NCBI RefSeq assembly: GCF_028858725.1
Contig: NC_084760.1
Span: 82,094,367 to 82,158,366 of the forward strand
DNA: 64,000 bases
Reading direction: 5' to 3'
From: Colius striatus
Taxonomy: Eukaryota; Chordata; Aves; Coliiformes; Coliidae
Shown: piece after piece, positions 1 to 12,468 of the stretch
Layout: the number at the start of each line of letters is the position of its first letter
How positions within the stretch are numbered: the first letter of the stretch is position 1
Translations under genes and position numbers: made by a program
The notes under the pieces: model-generated
Seen by the model: only the letters and a program-made list of their open reading frames with translations
Databases searched by the model: none
Told to the model about the DNA's origin: nothing

Positions 1-3000
1 TTTTCACACCCAAATCTGCAGCATTAGCCACATATGAGAACAAAAAAGTGTGGCTGGAAAACACTTCTAGACTCTTTCAAGTATGATATTTACTGAAAAG
101 CAAAGTTCCAGAAAACAGGAGCCACATATAAGCTTGAGATAACTTTGGTAAATAGTTCTTGGCTCGAAGACAACAAGGAAACTTTAAATGTTCTGTGTAG
201 ATTGTTTCAGGATTAAACATCTTGAATTTTTGTTTCAAAATGCTCTCCCTTCTGGCAATTCTCTCAGAGCTTCTGGTCATATAAATGTGAGTTATTGAAG
301 ATACTACTTGAGGACTCCTGGCAGAACAATATTTTGTTTCATTGGAAGTTTTTTAAAGCTCTTTATTTAGTTGAAAAGCTCTGAAGCTTTCCTTTGGAAT
401 GTAGCTTGAAACAAAGTATATTTTTTAGCTTATTACTTCTCTGGCTGAACCAAAAGAGCTTTGCAAGTATCCAAGAGGAGACAATGGGAAAACAGAAGAT
501 ATTAATAAATAAAAGCTTTGGTTGTGATAAGTCTTTCGCTTGACACAGCAGCTCTCCAAGTCCAGACCTGGACCACTTGTACAGAACTACCTGTACCTTT
601 CTGTGCTTTGTAGTTTTTCCAATGTGTCTAATGTGGGCCATTGCTGATTTAAAGTCATATATACACTGCATTGATAAAATGAGTGGAAACTTCTCTTAGC
701 TCTTCCTCCACAGAAGAAACCTCAAAACAAAGGGGTTTGAAGGAGGACTGTTCTTTTCTGTGACTAGGGAATGGTAGTCACGGGTGGGAGGCAGACTGCA
801 GAAAGGAACAAAACCCAAGTCATGGTAATTTAACCAGTTCTGCACAGGAAAACATCCCTCTCTCGGCTAAACTCCTGGCAGACCTTGTTTCCCACCTGGT
901 GAAAAACGGATGAAATTCTTCCCTTGCCACCTTTCAAAAACCACTTCAGTATCCTCCAAGGAGATATAAGAGCAGCGTCATTGTAAACTGGGAAATGAAT
1001 TGCTCCCTTGCTGGATTTAGCAGCTTCCTGTTTTGGAAACTCGAGATATCATCTCAAATTTCTGTTTGTTGTCAGCTCAGAAGAGACTCCAAGGCTGCAA
1101 AGCCTCTGGTGAGGCAGCACTTCATTTGCTAATTGTCTCTCCCAGACAATGCCCTTTACACGGAGCACAAAACCACCTCTAACCTCCACCGACCACAAAA
1201 TCGTTATATCCTGAACTTCCATCCTTTCAAAACCATACCCATCGCTGCAAACTTGGGCTGCAAATGTCAGCTCCTCTCACCAGGCAACAAAATACAGGTG
1301 TGCTTATTGCTGACAAACTGGGACTGGCAGCTGTTGTAAACACACTGTGGAAGGGGCTAGGACCCTTGTTCTCAGGTTGGATCAGGGTCTCTGGCTGTGG
1401 CCCAGGGTAAAGGCAGAATGGAAGTTCAGAGAAGCCTTTGCAAATGGGAGACTGGTAAGGGGTTGCTGTGCACTTGCTGCTACTCACAAACTGAGTGTTT
1501 TGCATGTTTCTGTTAGAAAAGCTGGTGAAGCTGGGCCTCAGTAGGGAAAAAATCTCCTATTTTACAGTTTTTGTTGCCATTTTGCTATTTTAGGACAATG
1601 CTTGACATTTTTGCTGTTTAAAATTCAGATGTTCTGTCTACCTGCTTCTCTTTCTCCATCAAGGGGGCTACACCAGCTCTAAATGGGATCAGATCCGAAA
1701 ATGGCATCTTTACACGTTCAGGGGACTTACCTGTAAGGCTTTTGGCTTGCTTTTTTTTCCCCTCCAGAATTCAAGACTTGCTTAACTTGAAGCACTGAGA
1801 AAACCTTTGGAACTTGCTCTTCAGTTGGTAGACCTGCAGGCATGTTCTTGGCTGTGAGATCTTGTTCTTTGTCTTGGAGAAGACATAGCAAACTGGCTTG
1901 ACAGCCACAGCTCAGTTAAATGCCATAGTGACTGCTAAAGGCAACACAATGACCAGTGACACTTCAGTCTACTTTTCTCTAACACCAGTCTTTAAAGATT
2001 GGTAGGTTATGCGTGTACTTTTTTCTTTCTTCCAAAGTCTGGTTCAGGCACATCTGACTGGGAGGTGACATCTCTTGAGGGATGTGCTTACAAAGTCCAC
2101 ACTGCTGTTTTGGTGACTTCACAAAAAAACCTAACAGCCAGAGACTGTCACAGAAGTCAGTATATGGGCAGCAGCAATGCTTCTCATCTCTTCTGTTTAC
2201 GGAACATCTCTTGATGTTTATGAGATTGCTAAATATGTGGTCTTCACATGAGGCAGGAATATACTGTATGTATCTGAGTTGGTTTTACCTATTCTGCAGC
2301 AGAAAGATAGAGTCGGTGGTATGAATCAATTATTTAAAATGGTATCAAATATATTAAATTATTAAAATCATTAAATTAGTCTTAATGACCTTTCAAGAGT
2401 CCCACGTCAAAATTACCACTGAAGTATAGCTTGGTTCTGTGCAAGGGAAGAAGTGACCCTGAATTAAGGGTGGAGAGTACCCAAACCATCTGGAACTCCT
2501 CCCAGCAAAAATGAGGGGTGAAAAGGCTTATTTTCTTCCCATTTAATCAGGAAGGGAATATCAAACATCTGTGCAATGCAGAGAGGATGATAGGCAATGT
2601 CCCAGTGTTAGGATGGAAGCAAAGACGAGGGGTGTTCCTCCGAAGAGACTGAACAATGAAATCCTCCAGCATTCACAGGGGTTCAGTTGTATACCTCCAG
2701 CTGGGCTCCTGCTCAGAGGGGCCATGGCAGCCTTCTCCTTCCCTCTGTTCCCTGCAGAAAGCCTACGCCACTGTTTCACTTCCTCTCTGTATTGTGGTAA
2801 GAAAGAAGTCGGGGCTAGTATTTTGTCCACTTCGCTTTCCAGTTTGCAAGACTTTGCACTAACAGCTGACAGACTTAATTGTGTTATTGCCGCAGAGGAA
2901 CCTTGTTCTGCTTGAGTTATACTGAATACACTTGTAAACCAAAGTTATGAAGAAATGCTCTTCAAAAACCCCGTCCTTAATCTGAATATGAAACTAAGGG

Positions 3001-3572
3001 GCTGGCTTTTTAAGAAGGCCCTCTTGAAGCTTGCCCAAAAGATTAATGTGTAAATGTGAAGAATGCTCTGGAAGCTCTTGAATGGAGACATTTTATTTCC
3101 AAATAACCACAGGAGTAACTATTTGTAGCAAAAAGATGATTAATGGCCCTGTGGCCATTAGGTGAGTCCCTAAACTTGATGGCATAGTATTTGCCTATTA
3201 CCTCGATGTTAGCGTTTCTCACACTACCTTTGTTTATTTTTACTGGAAGAAGCACAAGAAAAGCATGATGCTCGCTTAAATCTCCATAAATCCAAACATC
3301 TGAAGCTATGTTACTCCTTTTTCCTGGCTCTGTTCCTCTCCGAAAGCACGCTGCTTGCATGCTCGCTTCTCTTTTTTCCCATGAACTACAGGGTGTAGGC
3401 CAAAATGCCCTTTGCCACTGGTATCTTGCGAGGCACACTAGGTTCCAGTTAGCATTAACAAAGGGTCGTTTCATAAGGCTTGAACTATCTGTGACACGAA
3501 TACATTAAAAGGCCTGAAATCGGCAGGAACGACAAGAAGCTTTTTTTTTGTTTTGTTTTCCACAAGGTCAAT

Positions 3573-3578
3573 TTTATT
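3573..3578 (-). promoter_or_regulatory. TTC7A: Possible distal polyadenylation signal (AATAAA)
   Basis: AATAAA on the minus strand. About 20-25 nt beyond it comes an A-rich stretch (3541-3561) that offers a CA cleavage site, then T/GT-rich sequence (cttcttgtcgttcctg). This is the usual layout of a vertebrate poly(A) site. If used by TTC7A it implies a 3' UTR of about 4.8 kb. The link to TTC7A is inferred from strand and position only. Confidence 0.3.
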
Positions 3579-6500
3579 CACCTGCTCAAAACATCTTACA
3601 GTGGCAAAATCCAGCTAAGTTACACGTAAAACCGTTAACAGTGCTGCAGCCGTGAGTGGGAAACACTGGTGCGTGGGGAAGCGCAGCACCTCTGTGAGCA
3701 TCGGCTTGGGGATCCTCTCATCAGCTGGTGTCACCATGGGCCACTCTGCAGTGCTGCCCTGTCACCTGTCAGTGGTTTTAGCTCCAGACTGGCACGTGCT
3801 TCTGTGGGGAAACCAGCTGGATATTTAGCACACTGTTTCTTGGGAGCCTGCCTTGGTTTGCTGGAGCTGGAAGTGCGAGCCAAACATTAAAGGCAAAGTC
3901 AGAGCAACTATCTCCCGGGCAAGTGGTTACCTCCCCTTCTGCTAGCATCACCAAACTGGTGGATGCTTCTCATTTCTAAGAAAAGAACTCATTAAAATAA
4001 TTCTTTATCCGATGGGAACTCATAAACAAAAAATTAACAGCAGGGAAGCCATTGCCTGGAGTCAGGCTTGGTGAACAGTCGGGAGGGCTGGTTAAACCAG
4101 CAGGAAGGAGGGGGTGCTGATGGGCACTTGCAGTCGTCCCCTTGGGCATAAAGCAGCTCCCCTTAGCCACATATGTGACATTTTGAGGGAGGGAGAACGA
4201 TCTCAGCCACACATGCTCGTTGTATAACTGCCAAATCTGCCCATAACACAGTTCCATGGGAGGCAGTTACCGCTGCAGCACAGAGCTGCTGCGGGAAGCC
4301 TTCCTCTCCTGGGCCCAACTGCAGCCATCAAACCTCGCTCTCGCTTTGGCTGAAAAAAGATCATGGCAGTGATGTCTTTTCACTGAAAAGGATTGTTTCC
4401 CACTCTGCTGTCATTAAAATGAAAACCAAACCAGTCAAATTCTCTCTTCACCGAGAGTCTATGAAAATGGAACATTTTTTGAATAAAATAACTGTAATTC
4501 AAATTGCAGCAGCCAGTGCTGTGCCTACTTTGGTACCCAGCCAGTGAATTTTAAAGTAAACACCCTCCAGGACTGTTCTCCATTTGGATTTATTAGTCAT
4601 TACCAAGAAAAGATAATTAGCACTTCTGAAGCATTGTGATAATCAGTAGCATGAACTGTTACCAATAGAAACGGACTGGTGTACTTGTGCAGCACAGGAG
4701 CATGGCAGCTCCCTCGTACTCCCGGTACAGAACCAGTACACTGGTGGGCAGAAACTCAGCTGGAGGAAACACTCATAACTACCAACAGCTCCAGTGGAGC
4801 TAATGACAGTTTACATGGGGTAAGGCAGCGATGGGAGTTGTTCCCTGGCCCATCGGGCTTCTCCTCCTGTTATCCTGGAGGCAGAGTCATTTTTGTTAGA
4901 ATACACAAACCTTCCTGTTGGCCAAAGGCAACGGCAAACACCACTCCTTCACTGCACAACAGAAAATTAGAAGCTAATTATTCTTCTTTTGTATGCACCC
5001 TATCAACACAAAGGAAAACAACCTAGTGATGGAATAAGAGGAACCTGGGTGTATACCTGGATCCTTTAGGCAACAATGCCTTTTTTTCTCTTCCTCTTTC
5101 TAAACTGAGGAGAAAACTCTGTTGGACTCAAGCCAGTGCTAAAACTCGCAGAATAGATATTTCACTTACTGTTCCCCAAACTTCCATTGCTTATGGTCAT
5201 CTGTAATAACCCTGTGAGGGATGGCATGTCAATCTTATGTTAGTTTCAAACCCTGAGCATTGTGGTCCCTGCTATACAAAGCAGTATTACTGAGCTCAGG
5301 GAAGTAGGCCTATTAGGTTTATCAACATTGCTATCTAAATAAATACAATACAAAGGCTTGCTGAAGCAGTTGTCTTTGTTCTTCTGTACCTGTAAGCATG
5401 AACAAAATCCATGTTGAAGAACAGAGGTAGCATGTGAGCTTGGGAAGGCTTCTATTTTGTTGAACACTACTAACAAGAGTAGATAGAGGTTTAATCCCAA
5501 AACCCTTATGAGCCTGCAACAACCACTCTCTTTCCTGCACTGTGCATTGCACTTCAGGCCAACCTAACACCTCTTCAGCCAACATGTGCTTCATATCCTC
5601 TGGGAAGTGCACAGCAAATCTTGGGACTGAGTCTGGCATGCATGCAAAGTACTTTGCAACTGATGTGTTTGCTGTGCTATGCCGCTCTCATTCCTAACAA
5701 CGCTGATGGCATGTACTTGTTGTCTTCCTTGCCACACCTGCAGCAGAGGCTCTCGGAACTGCAACTCCAATGCCAATAGTGCTTGTTAATGCACATGGGA
5801 CCAGTCTGGCAATACTTAACCAGCTGATGCATGTGAAGTGCTCTTGCATGTTTGCCCCTATCCTAGGAAGATGAGTGCTGTGGCAAGTCTGATTAGTGCT
5901 GAGATGAAGTTTATCCAATGGCAACAGATATGAGGGGCTGGTGGCTCTTTACAAGATGCGTATGCAGAAGTAAATGCATCTGTGAGTAACCTCCTGCCAG
6001 GTCACAGACCAGTGACGTTAGAGACCTCTTAAAGTGGTTCCTCAGTCGCAGAGGGGGATGCTCAGCTCGTACTCAAACAGCTGTCTGGGACACAGAGGTT
6101 GCTGTGGCAGCGCTTTACAGATATACCTTGAAGAAGGAAGTGGTGATGTTGGGCCACATTGACTCTTTTTTTGTATCTTAAACAGAAGGCTTGCTCCCAC
6201 CTCAGGAGCTGTGGAGTAGAACAACTACTGGAATATCACATCTGCCTGTACAGATAATCTACTGAAGTCTATTGTCAGATTGCATCTGGCTCGAGAACTG
6301 GGTTTAGAACACCTGGGTAACGATTTACATGTTATGTCAACAACACCACCCTCCCCTTCCCCTTTTCCCACCTGCAGTGCAGAGCAAGGCAACTTCACAG
6401 CAAAACTGGTTTCTGCTGCATCTTTTTGTCTTTGTGAAACTCATTTAATTCTGGTACATGTAACACCTACTCCCTCCTCTGCTGCTGGTGCTATTGCAAA

Positions 6501-8335
6501 TGAGAAATGCGCCCGGGTAACGCTGTCTCCTTGGAAACCTGCCTCTGGCCTAAAAAGCCTGGTTTGGTGCCCATGTGGCACGGGAAGGACAGAAACTTTG
6601 TGTGCTTGCTGAGCAACTTTCATGTCTGGGCTGCTTTCACCCTGCATCCCTTGGTGAACAGATGAACAATCCAGGCTGCTGCACCAGCATGATTTAATGG
6701 GAAAAAACTCTCAAAACTATTGGCCTAGGAGTGCCACAGGCTGCTGAGAGAAACCTGAGGGGCAGCGTAACCTCGCTTGGCATGGGCAGGAAAGGGCGGC
6801 TGGAGCTCTGTGCTGGTGTGGCTGGGGAGCAGGGTGAGGGCCCCACCGCTCCATCAGCGTGCACTTTTCCAAATGATTGTAAACAACGCTGACTTTGAGC
6901 TGCTGACAGAGCCTCAGGCTCTTTAAGAAATAACCCCTACTCATTTATTGCCTGAGGATGTTATTATTTCTGGAATGAACTAGCTGTGGATCACAATACT
7001 CGACAGAGTTATCGTACAAAGTGTGTTTTAGTGCAAACCTACTTATGAAATAGTCACAAAACTTCTTTGGACAGAAACGGGCGTAGAGCCCTAACCTTTT
7101 GTATAGAAAAGTGCCCACAGCTCATTTCTGCATCATCTTCATCTTGGGACTGTTCTGGATGGGGCCAGCTGTCCTGTGTCATGTGACAGCAGGGTACAGC
7201 TTCGTTGCTGAGGCTCCAGGGAGGTCAAGCACAGCTAAGGGGCAGCTGAACAGCGGGTATGCCAGCTGCATCCCCCAGCCCTGGCTGCGCCAGCCATGGG
7301 GAGGCCACCCAGATCAGCTTTTCACTCTTACATCTGAGAAGATAACGCAAAATGATCCCACTTTGCTGAAGGCTCAGTTCTGTACCTCTCACGTGAAATT
7401 TTTACAGACAATTCAAAGATTTGGTTTTTAAGAAACAAGTGTGTACACACTTCAGCATATTTTCCCTTAAAATACTGCTTATCTTTGTGTCATAAAAAGA
7501 CAGGCATGAAGATGTTTTGTGCCAGGAATGGAAATGGAGTAGAATACAGAGTTCAGTCACTATATACTGGTGACTGCTATATTCCTCACTAAAAGTAATG
7601 TGATAGGTGATTAATAGCAGTTAATCAGCTGCTGAGTTTATAACTACATACTTGATGTAAGGCCTTTCAAGAAATATATAATTGGAGATACACGTATGTT
7701 TTTAATACTGGTTCAAGTGTGAACTGGTTTGCTCTTTGGTTTTTCTGCTTCTGTGAATCATACTGCAATAGCAGCTCAAAAAATATATTTTGTTTAATTT
7801 AAATTGGTCCAGGCAAGCGCCACACTAAATATGGTGAGCATATGCAGTACATAAGAACAAGGCAGGAAAAATAGCTGAAATAATTTTGTAAACAGCATAT
7901 ACTGCGTGCCTATATGGTTTAATTATCAGTCCTGCCCTGCCCAATCTGTAGAGGCAACCACATGCTTAAGCACAACTTGGTCAAGTTAGTTGGTGCATTT
8001 ACTCCTGTTTAGAGTGAGTCTGGGCTTTAATTCGGGGCTTGAGGGTTTTATCTTTAACAAAAACTGGAAGGTGCAAGTGCTTTGAACAGCTGTACTCTTG
8101 CCTGATCTTTCTACAGACAGTCACCTTGAACCAACATCTTGGAATAAGCCTTGCTATTAACTTGAACAGGAGGCTAGCCAGGCACCTGTGAAGAAAAAGG
8201 CATTCTCTGTTTCTGCCTGTTGCAAACTCTTCTACAGTTAGGCCTGTCTCAGCAAAGCCTGTAGACCTGAGCCCCATCCTGGAATTATTTTGCGCAGTTC
8301 CAGGTTACAATGGCACTTTTCCATTGGGCTTCTTC

Positions 8336-8341
8336 TTTATT
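8336..8341 (-). promoter_or_regulatory. TTC7A: Possible proximal polyadenylation signal (AATAAA)
   Basis: AATAAA on the minus strand, about 56 nt after the TTC7A stop. It would give a 3' UTR under 100 nt, and no clear GT-rich element follows. It could be used weakly or not at all. Confidence 0.2.
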
Positions 8342-8397
8342 TTCTTGTTTTTCGTGTCTGTCCATGGAATGAAAGTGTTCAGCTGCAGGGCAAAACT

Positions 8398-8619
8398 TCA
8401 AAGCTCTCTGGGTATGACAGTGAATGGGATGACAGGACTGCTGGATTCGAGGTCCAGAGCGGTGAGGAAGCATTCGATGGCTGCTTCATTTTTACCCTGA
8501 GCTTGCAAGACATCTCCAAGGCTCTTCCAGGCCCTGTGACTGGTGGTCTGGATCTGGATGGCATCTCTGAGGACTTTCTGGGCCAGGTCCCTCCGCCCAA
8601 GTCTGCTCAGCACCAGGCC
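8398..8619 (-). CDS. TTC7A: TTC7A last coding exon: C-terminal TPRs and stop
   Basis: This exon encodes 73 residues and the TGA stop (8400-8398). The minus-strand acceptor is a T-rich tract ending in gttgacag, directly before GGC CTG GTG. The exon starts in phase 0, matching the upstream exon, which ends on a complete codon. The residues form most of two TPR units: one spans the splice junction (helix with [17 protein letters not shown]), and the next has the pattern W-LG-VLQAQG-AA-CF-TAL-LE-SSP. The protein ends IPREL, the ending I recall for TTC7A; TTC7B ends differently (IPRVL). Known of the family: TTC7A and TTC7B are alpha-helical TPR scaffolds linking PI4KA to EFR3 and FAM126 at the plasma membrane, and the C-terminal half of TTC7 contacts FAM126. 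Human TTC7A loss causes intestinal atresia with immunodeficiency. The identification rests on remembered family sequence, not on a search. Confidence 0.95.
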   Translation of the reverse strand, partial: GLVLSRLGRRDLAQKVLRDAIQIQTTSHRAWKSLGDVLQAQGKNEAAIECFLTALDLESSSPVIPFTVIPREL

Positions 8620-11600
8620 CTGTCAACAAATGACAAACAGTTAACAGTGGCACAAAACAGAGGAAGAATGGAGAGCCCCAAGCTTGGAGTGCAGGCTTAG
8701 GAGTCTCCTGAGGGGGAAACTCCTCCTATATGTACGGAAGAGAAGCAATCAGCTGTTAGGCTCTGGTGTTTTTTTGGGATTTTTGTGACTGTGAAGGGTA
8801 GTTTTAAAAAACAATAGTGAAAATAATTTTACTTAAGGAGACACTGATCCAGCTCTGCGAGTGCTCCTGCTGTGTGTTACTGGGAGAGCGTATACTGGTG
8901 TCACATGGAGGAAAGGCTACAGGCCCTTTAAGCATCCCTCTCTCCTTGAGTAGGCCACACTGGCTTCTAGTTCCCAGGAAAATATACACAGGTTTGATTT
9001 ACACCTAGTATCTACATTAACTCTTGCACATCTGGAACATCCAGCTGAGGCTGAGGTAAAGTCTCTCAGCTCCTACATTCTGACTCTATAGAAAAATCTT
9101 TCTTCTCAACAAATGGGGCTAGAGGGATGCGTCCAACTTCCAGCCTTCAAGGGGCATGCTGTATGTAACAAACAGCATGGGGCCCTCTGTCCTCCAGCGC
9201 TCCAATGTACATCCTAAAGTGGTGTGGGGGAGGAGGAAGATGGAGGAACCTTGTTTAAAAAGCTGTCCTTAGGGTAAGAAAAGACACAAGTGGGTGTAAC
9301 CATCTGGAAGGAACAGGAGGGGGAGGATGAAAGAAGTGGTAGGAAGAACATGTTTTCCTATAGGGCTCGCATGGATGCATCTGAACCGCCAAGGCATGTA
9401 ATGAGCCAGGCTCTCTTTTAATTACACAGCAGGCAACCACACTGAGCCCAGATGGTCACGTGGGCTTTGCAGGCCACAACGCATTAGTGGCATTTCTCTG
9501 CTTCCTCCTGAAGGTGCACACAGTGGGACGAACCTCCCACCACTTTCAGCCAGGCAGGGCCTGTGGAAGAGGCAGCCAACACTTTCATGCTGCCTGCCAA
9601 GCTCTGCATGGCCTCTGCCTGCACTCACCCACGGAAATGGTGGCAAGTGGGATGACCAGCCTGGCTTTGTGCCTTCCCTGGCACTACGTAGTATGTGGAT
9701 ACATAAAGAAAATGCGTCTAATTTTCTCTAGTTGATACTAAAAGATGCAAGATACCCGAAATCTCTTGCAACTAGAACCCAATTTCTGATGAAAAAACAG
9801 TGATGCTTTGGGAAGTGGTGAGGATTTCTCCTTTGTCTTGTTTCGTTTGCTCTTCTAAACGTGCCATTAGACAGTGGGTGTAGCAGCATGACTAAGACCC
9901 TATAGCCAGAAACAGTATTAATACCTAAAGAAATGCAATACCTTGCCTGAGAGAAAAATTAATCAAGTATTGGTCATACTGTGAAAAAATTCACTGCCTT
10001 TTTCTTGCCCATGACCTTGACCTCTGTAATAACTCAGTATCAAATCTGATCATTCAGAGGTACACCACAGATGCTTTTCCTTTAGGTTTCTCTGTTGGAA
10101 AACGGTGAGGCAACGGGGCCTGATGTCACTGTCCCTTTGTGAGCAGGTGGCACAGATGTACCCCAATGGGAGAGGCTGATTCTTCTGGAGGTGGCTGCCT
10201 GGAGCTGACCACAGGCACGTAATGACAGACTGGAAGGAATCTGTGCAATTACAACTTGAGTCTCCCGCTTGACAGGGATAATGAGGAATAGAAAGGGCAA
10301 GTAGAGCAGCCACAGCAAATCTGCTGCTGAGCCAAGAATAGACGGGAGCTATCTCAGCTCAAGTTTGTCCTCAACCACAAAACCATTCTTCCTAAAAACT
10401 CTTCCTGTTGTGCTGACCAAGCAGAGCGAATCGTGCTCTCTGGTGGCTGGGTCCCCATCGCTGTCCTCACCCCGACATTAAGCGGCATCAAGCCTCCTGA
10501 CACTCCCAGAGGGCCGCTGGCCCTGGCGGCACAGGGACCAGAGAGCCTGTGCAGCTGCTGCCTGTCAGCCCTTTCCAACAAGGAGGGGAATTCCCTCCCC
10601 GGCTGACATCTTGCGCCTCTCAACAATGCTGCAGTGAAATCCACCTCATCGTAAACCGCTCGTGCAGCGCAACTCCCTTGTCTGCCCCAGCACCATTGTT
10701 GGTCAAGGACATGGCATGGCTTCCCCCCTCTCCACCCCAGTTCCCCAGTCAGGAGCTGCTGCATTCATGCTGTCTGTGCTTGAGCTTCCTGCTGCTGCAG
10801 CACGGGGAGGAGGCTGTACACAAGTACCCTGAGTACTGACTGTGTTCACCGGGGGAAGATGCTGAAGCTGACACCCACCAGAAAGTGCAGCACACATGAG
10901 CATTTTCTTGTCAGTATTCAGTGCTTTCAGGCATGCCAGTTTAGCTGAAGAAACATCTGTGAACCCCCAGAAAGGGTGACTGTAAGCTCCTCAAAGCTAC
11001 GGGAAAGCTTCCTGTTGATGCTGCAGCTTACTGCATGGGTGAAAAACTGCTATAGGTCTTTGGGGGAGAAACACAGGAGGAAATATTTGCTAAAGGAGGT
11101 AAAGATTTCCCCCCTACTCCTCTTTGCTTACCTGCATGACCGTTAGTGCCAAAGGCTGCCCAGGTCCATGGCCCTTCCCAGGTATGCCCACCATATTGCT
11201 TCCCCCTTGTCCTGACATGGAACAGCACCATGTCCCCTTCTTGCCCATGTGCCTGGATTTCCACGTGATGAGGGCAAAAGATGTTGGGCTTCAGGCCTCA
11301 GCCCAAGGGAGGCCAGGGTGCTGCCAACACCCTCTCCTCCTACCCGGGCTCTACCACAGTGCTCCCAAACTCCTGCACAGAGATCTACCTATTCCTCCAC
11401 ACAGAGCGAAATGCAACAGATGGTGTCAGCCTTTCCAGTGAGGCTTATCTAAACTGGCAGAAATACACTGCTGGATGTTTAAAGGACAGGTTGCACACCA
11501 TTAATTCTGCGTGCAGATGAGTTTCTTGCTTTGGGTTTCCTCTCTCCCTTTCTCCCCACCCTGCTCCTTGCAAACCACAAGCATCTTGTGAGAGCTGGAG

Positions 11601-11859
11601 GCTGTACAACCCGCAAGCCTCACAAAGACGCAGCACTGAGCACTTCAGTTTTTTGTTACCCTGAGGTATTTGCACTTGAGAGCTTCTCCTTGCTACTGAA
11701 TTTCTTATTTCCCCATGGAGTCTGCTTGCTATAAACAATGCCTGCATGTTGTTGCTATGCAGGTCCAGCTGGAATCTGCCTACAGTGCAAGAGCAAAAAA
11801 TTATATATAAATTGAGAAAGCCACCCACTGACAGGCAATTTGCATTTTTATCTGGAAGA

Positions 11860-11882
11860 TTTTTTTTTTTTTTTTTTAAAAA
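11860..11882. repeat. T18-A5 homopolymer run
   Basis: Eighteen T followed by five A, in AT-rich intron sequence. It may mark the tail of a minus-strand insertion, but no element body is recognised beside it. Confidence 0.85.
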
Positions 11883-12450
11883 GATATTTTTCTAATGAAA
11901 GTTTAGTTTCTGAGTTTCTATGGAAACTCCTCTGCTTGGTGTGCATGCATAATTTTATACAGTCATATCTCAGGAAGATGAGCAATTAGTATAAACACAA
12001 GCAGAAATGTGATTAAGGGGTTCATCCTTTTATTCCTCAAGATGGAAGGTGGGGCTGGGCTTTGTTGTCCTTCCTTGGTTTTGCCAAATTAATGCAGAGA
12101 CAAAGTGGCCTCGCTCCTCTGCCACCTCCTGGCCTGCACTGGCACTTCTGGGTTTGCCCAGTTACTTTCCTCCTTCCTTAGAGGTGAGTACTTCTAAGTA
12201 TGGGTTTTTTTCTGTGTCGGTGGTGGTACCAAGTCAGGCCCTAAGGAGCAACAAGGACAGGCTTCTTTTTAAACTCAAGCATATCATAAATAGTAAAGAA
12301 CCCCAAACAAAAGCAAAAGTTGTGTGGGAGTCATTTTGCTTTTGAGCTCCTGCAGGCAGCGTTGCCAGGGCTCACACCAGGCCTGTGCTAGCCACACGCA
12401 GGCATTTCACATGCCGCTTGTGTTAATGTAGCTGTACAGGCTTGGGATGT

Positions 12451-12468
12451 TCACTCACTCACTCACTC
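12451..12468. repeat. (TCAC)n microsatellite
   Basis: Four and a half perfect TCAC units in the long intron. Confidence 0.9.

Larger units (their letters stand above)
1..8397. other. TTC7A 3' UTR and downstream sequence; no second gene recognised
   Basis: This stretch lies 3' of the TTC7A stop. It must contain the TTC7A 3' UTR, of unknown length. I see no exon with convincing splice sites and no protein I recognise on either strand; the many 60-140-codon frames are overlapping and low-conservation-looking. No CR1 copy or simple repeat of note was found. In mammals the neighbours here are STPG4 and CALM2. I looked for the STPG repeat signature (P-G-P-G-x-Y) and for calmodulin EF-hand text in the available frames and found neither. 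Confidence 0.6.

Noticed and set aside
8290-8700. 136-codon plus-strand frame over the last TTC7A exon
   Set aside because: It is the antisense shadow of the TTC7A exon; the minus strand has the conserved TPR text and the splice sites.
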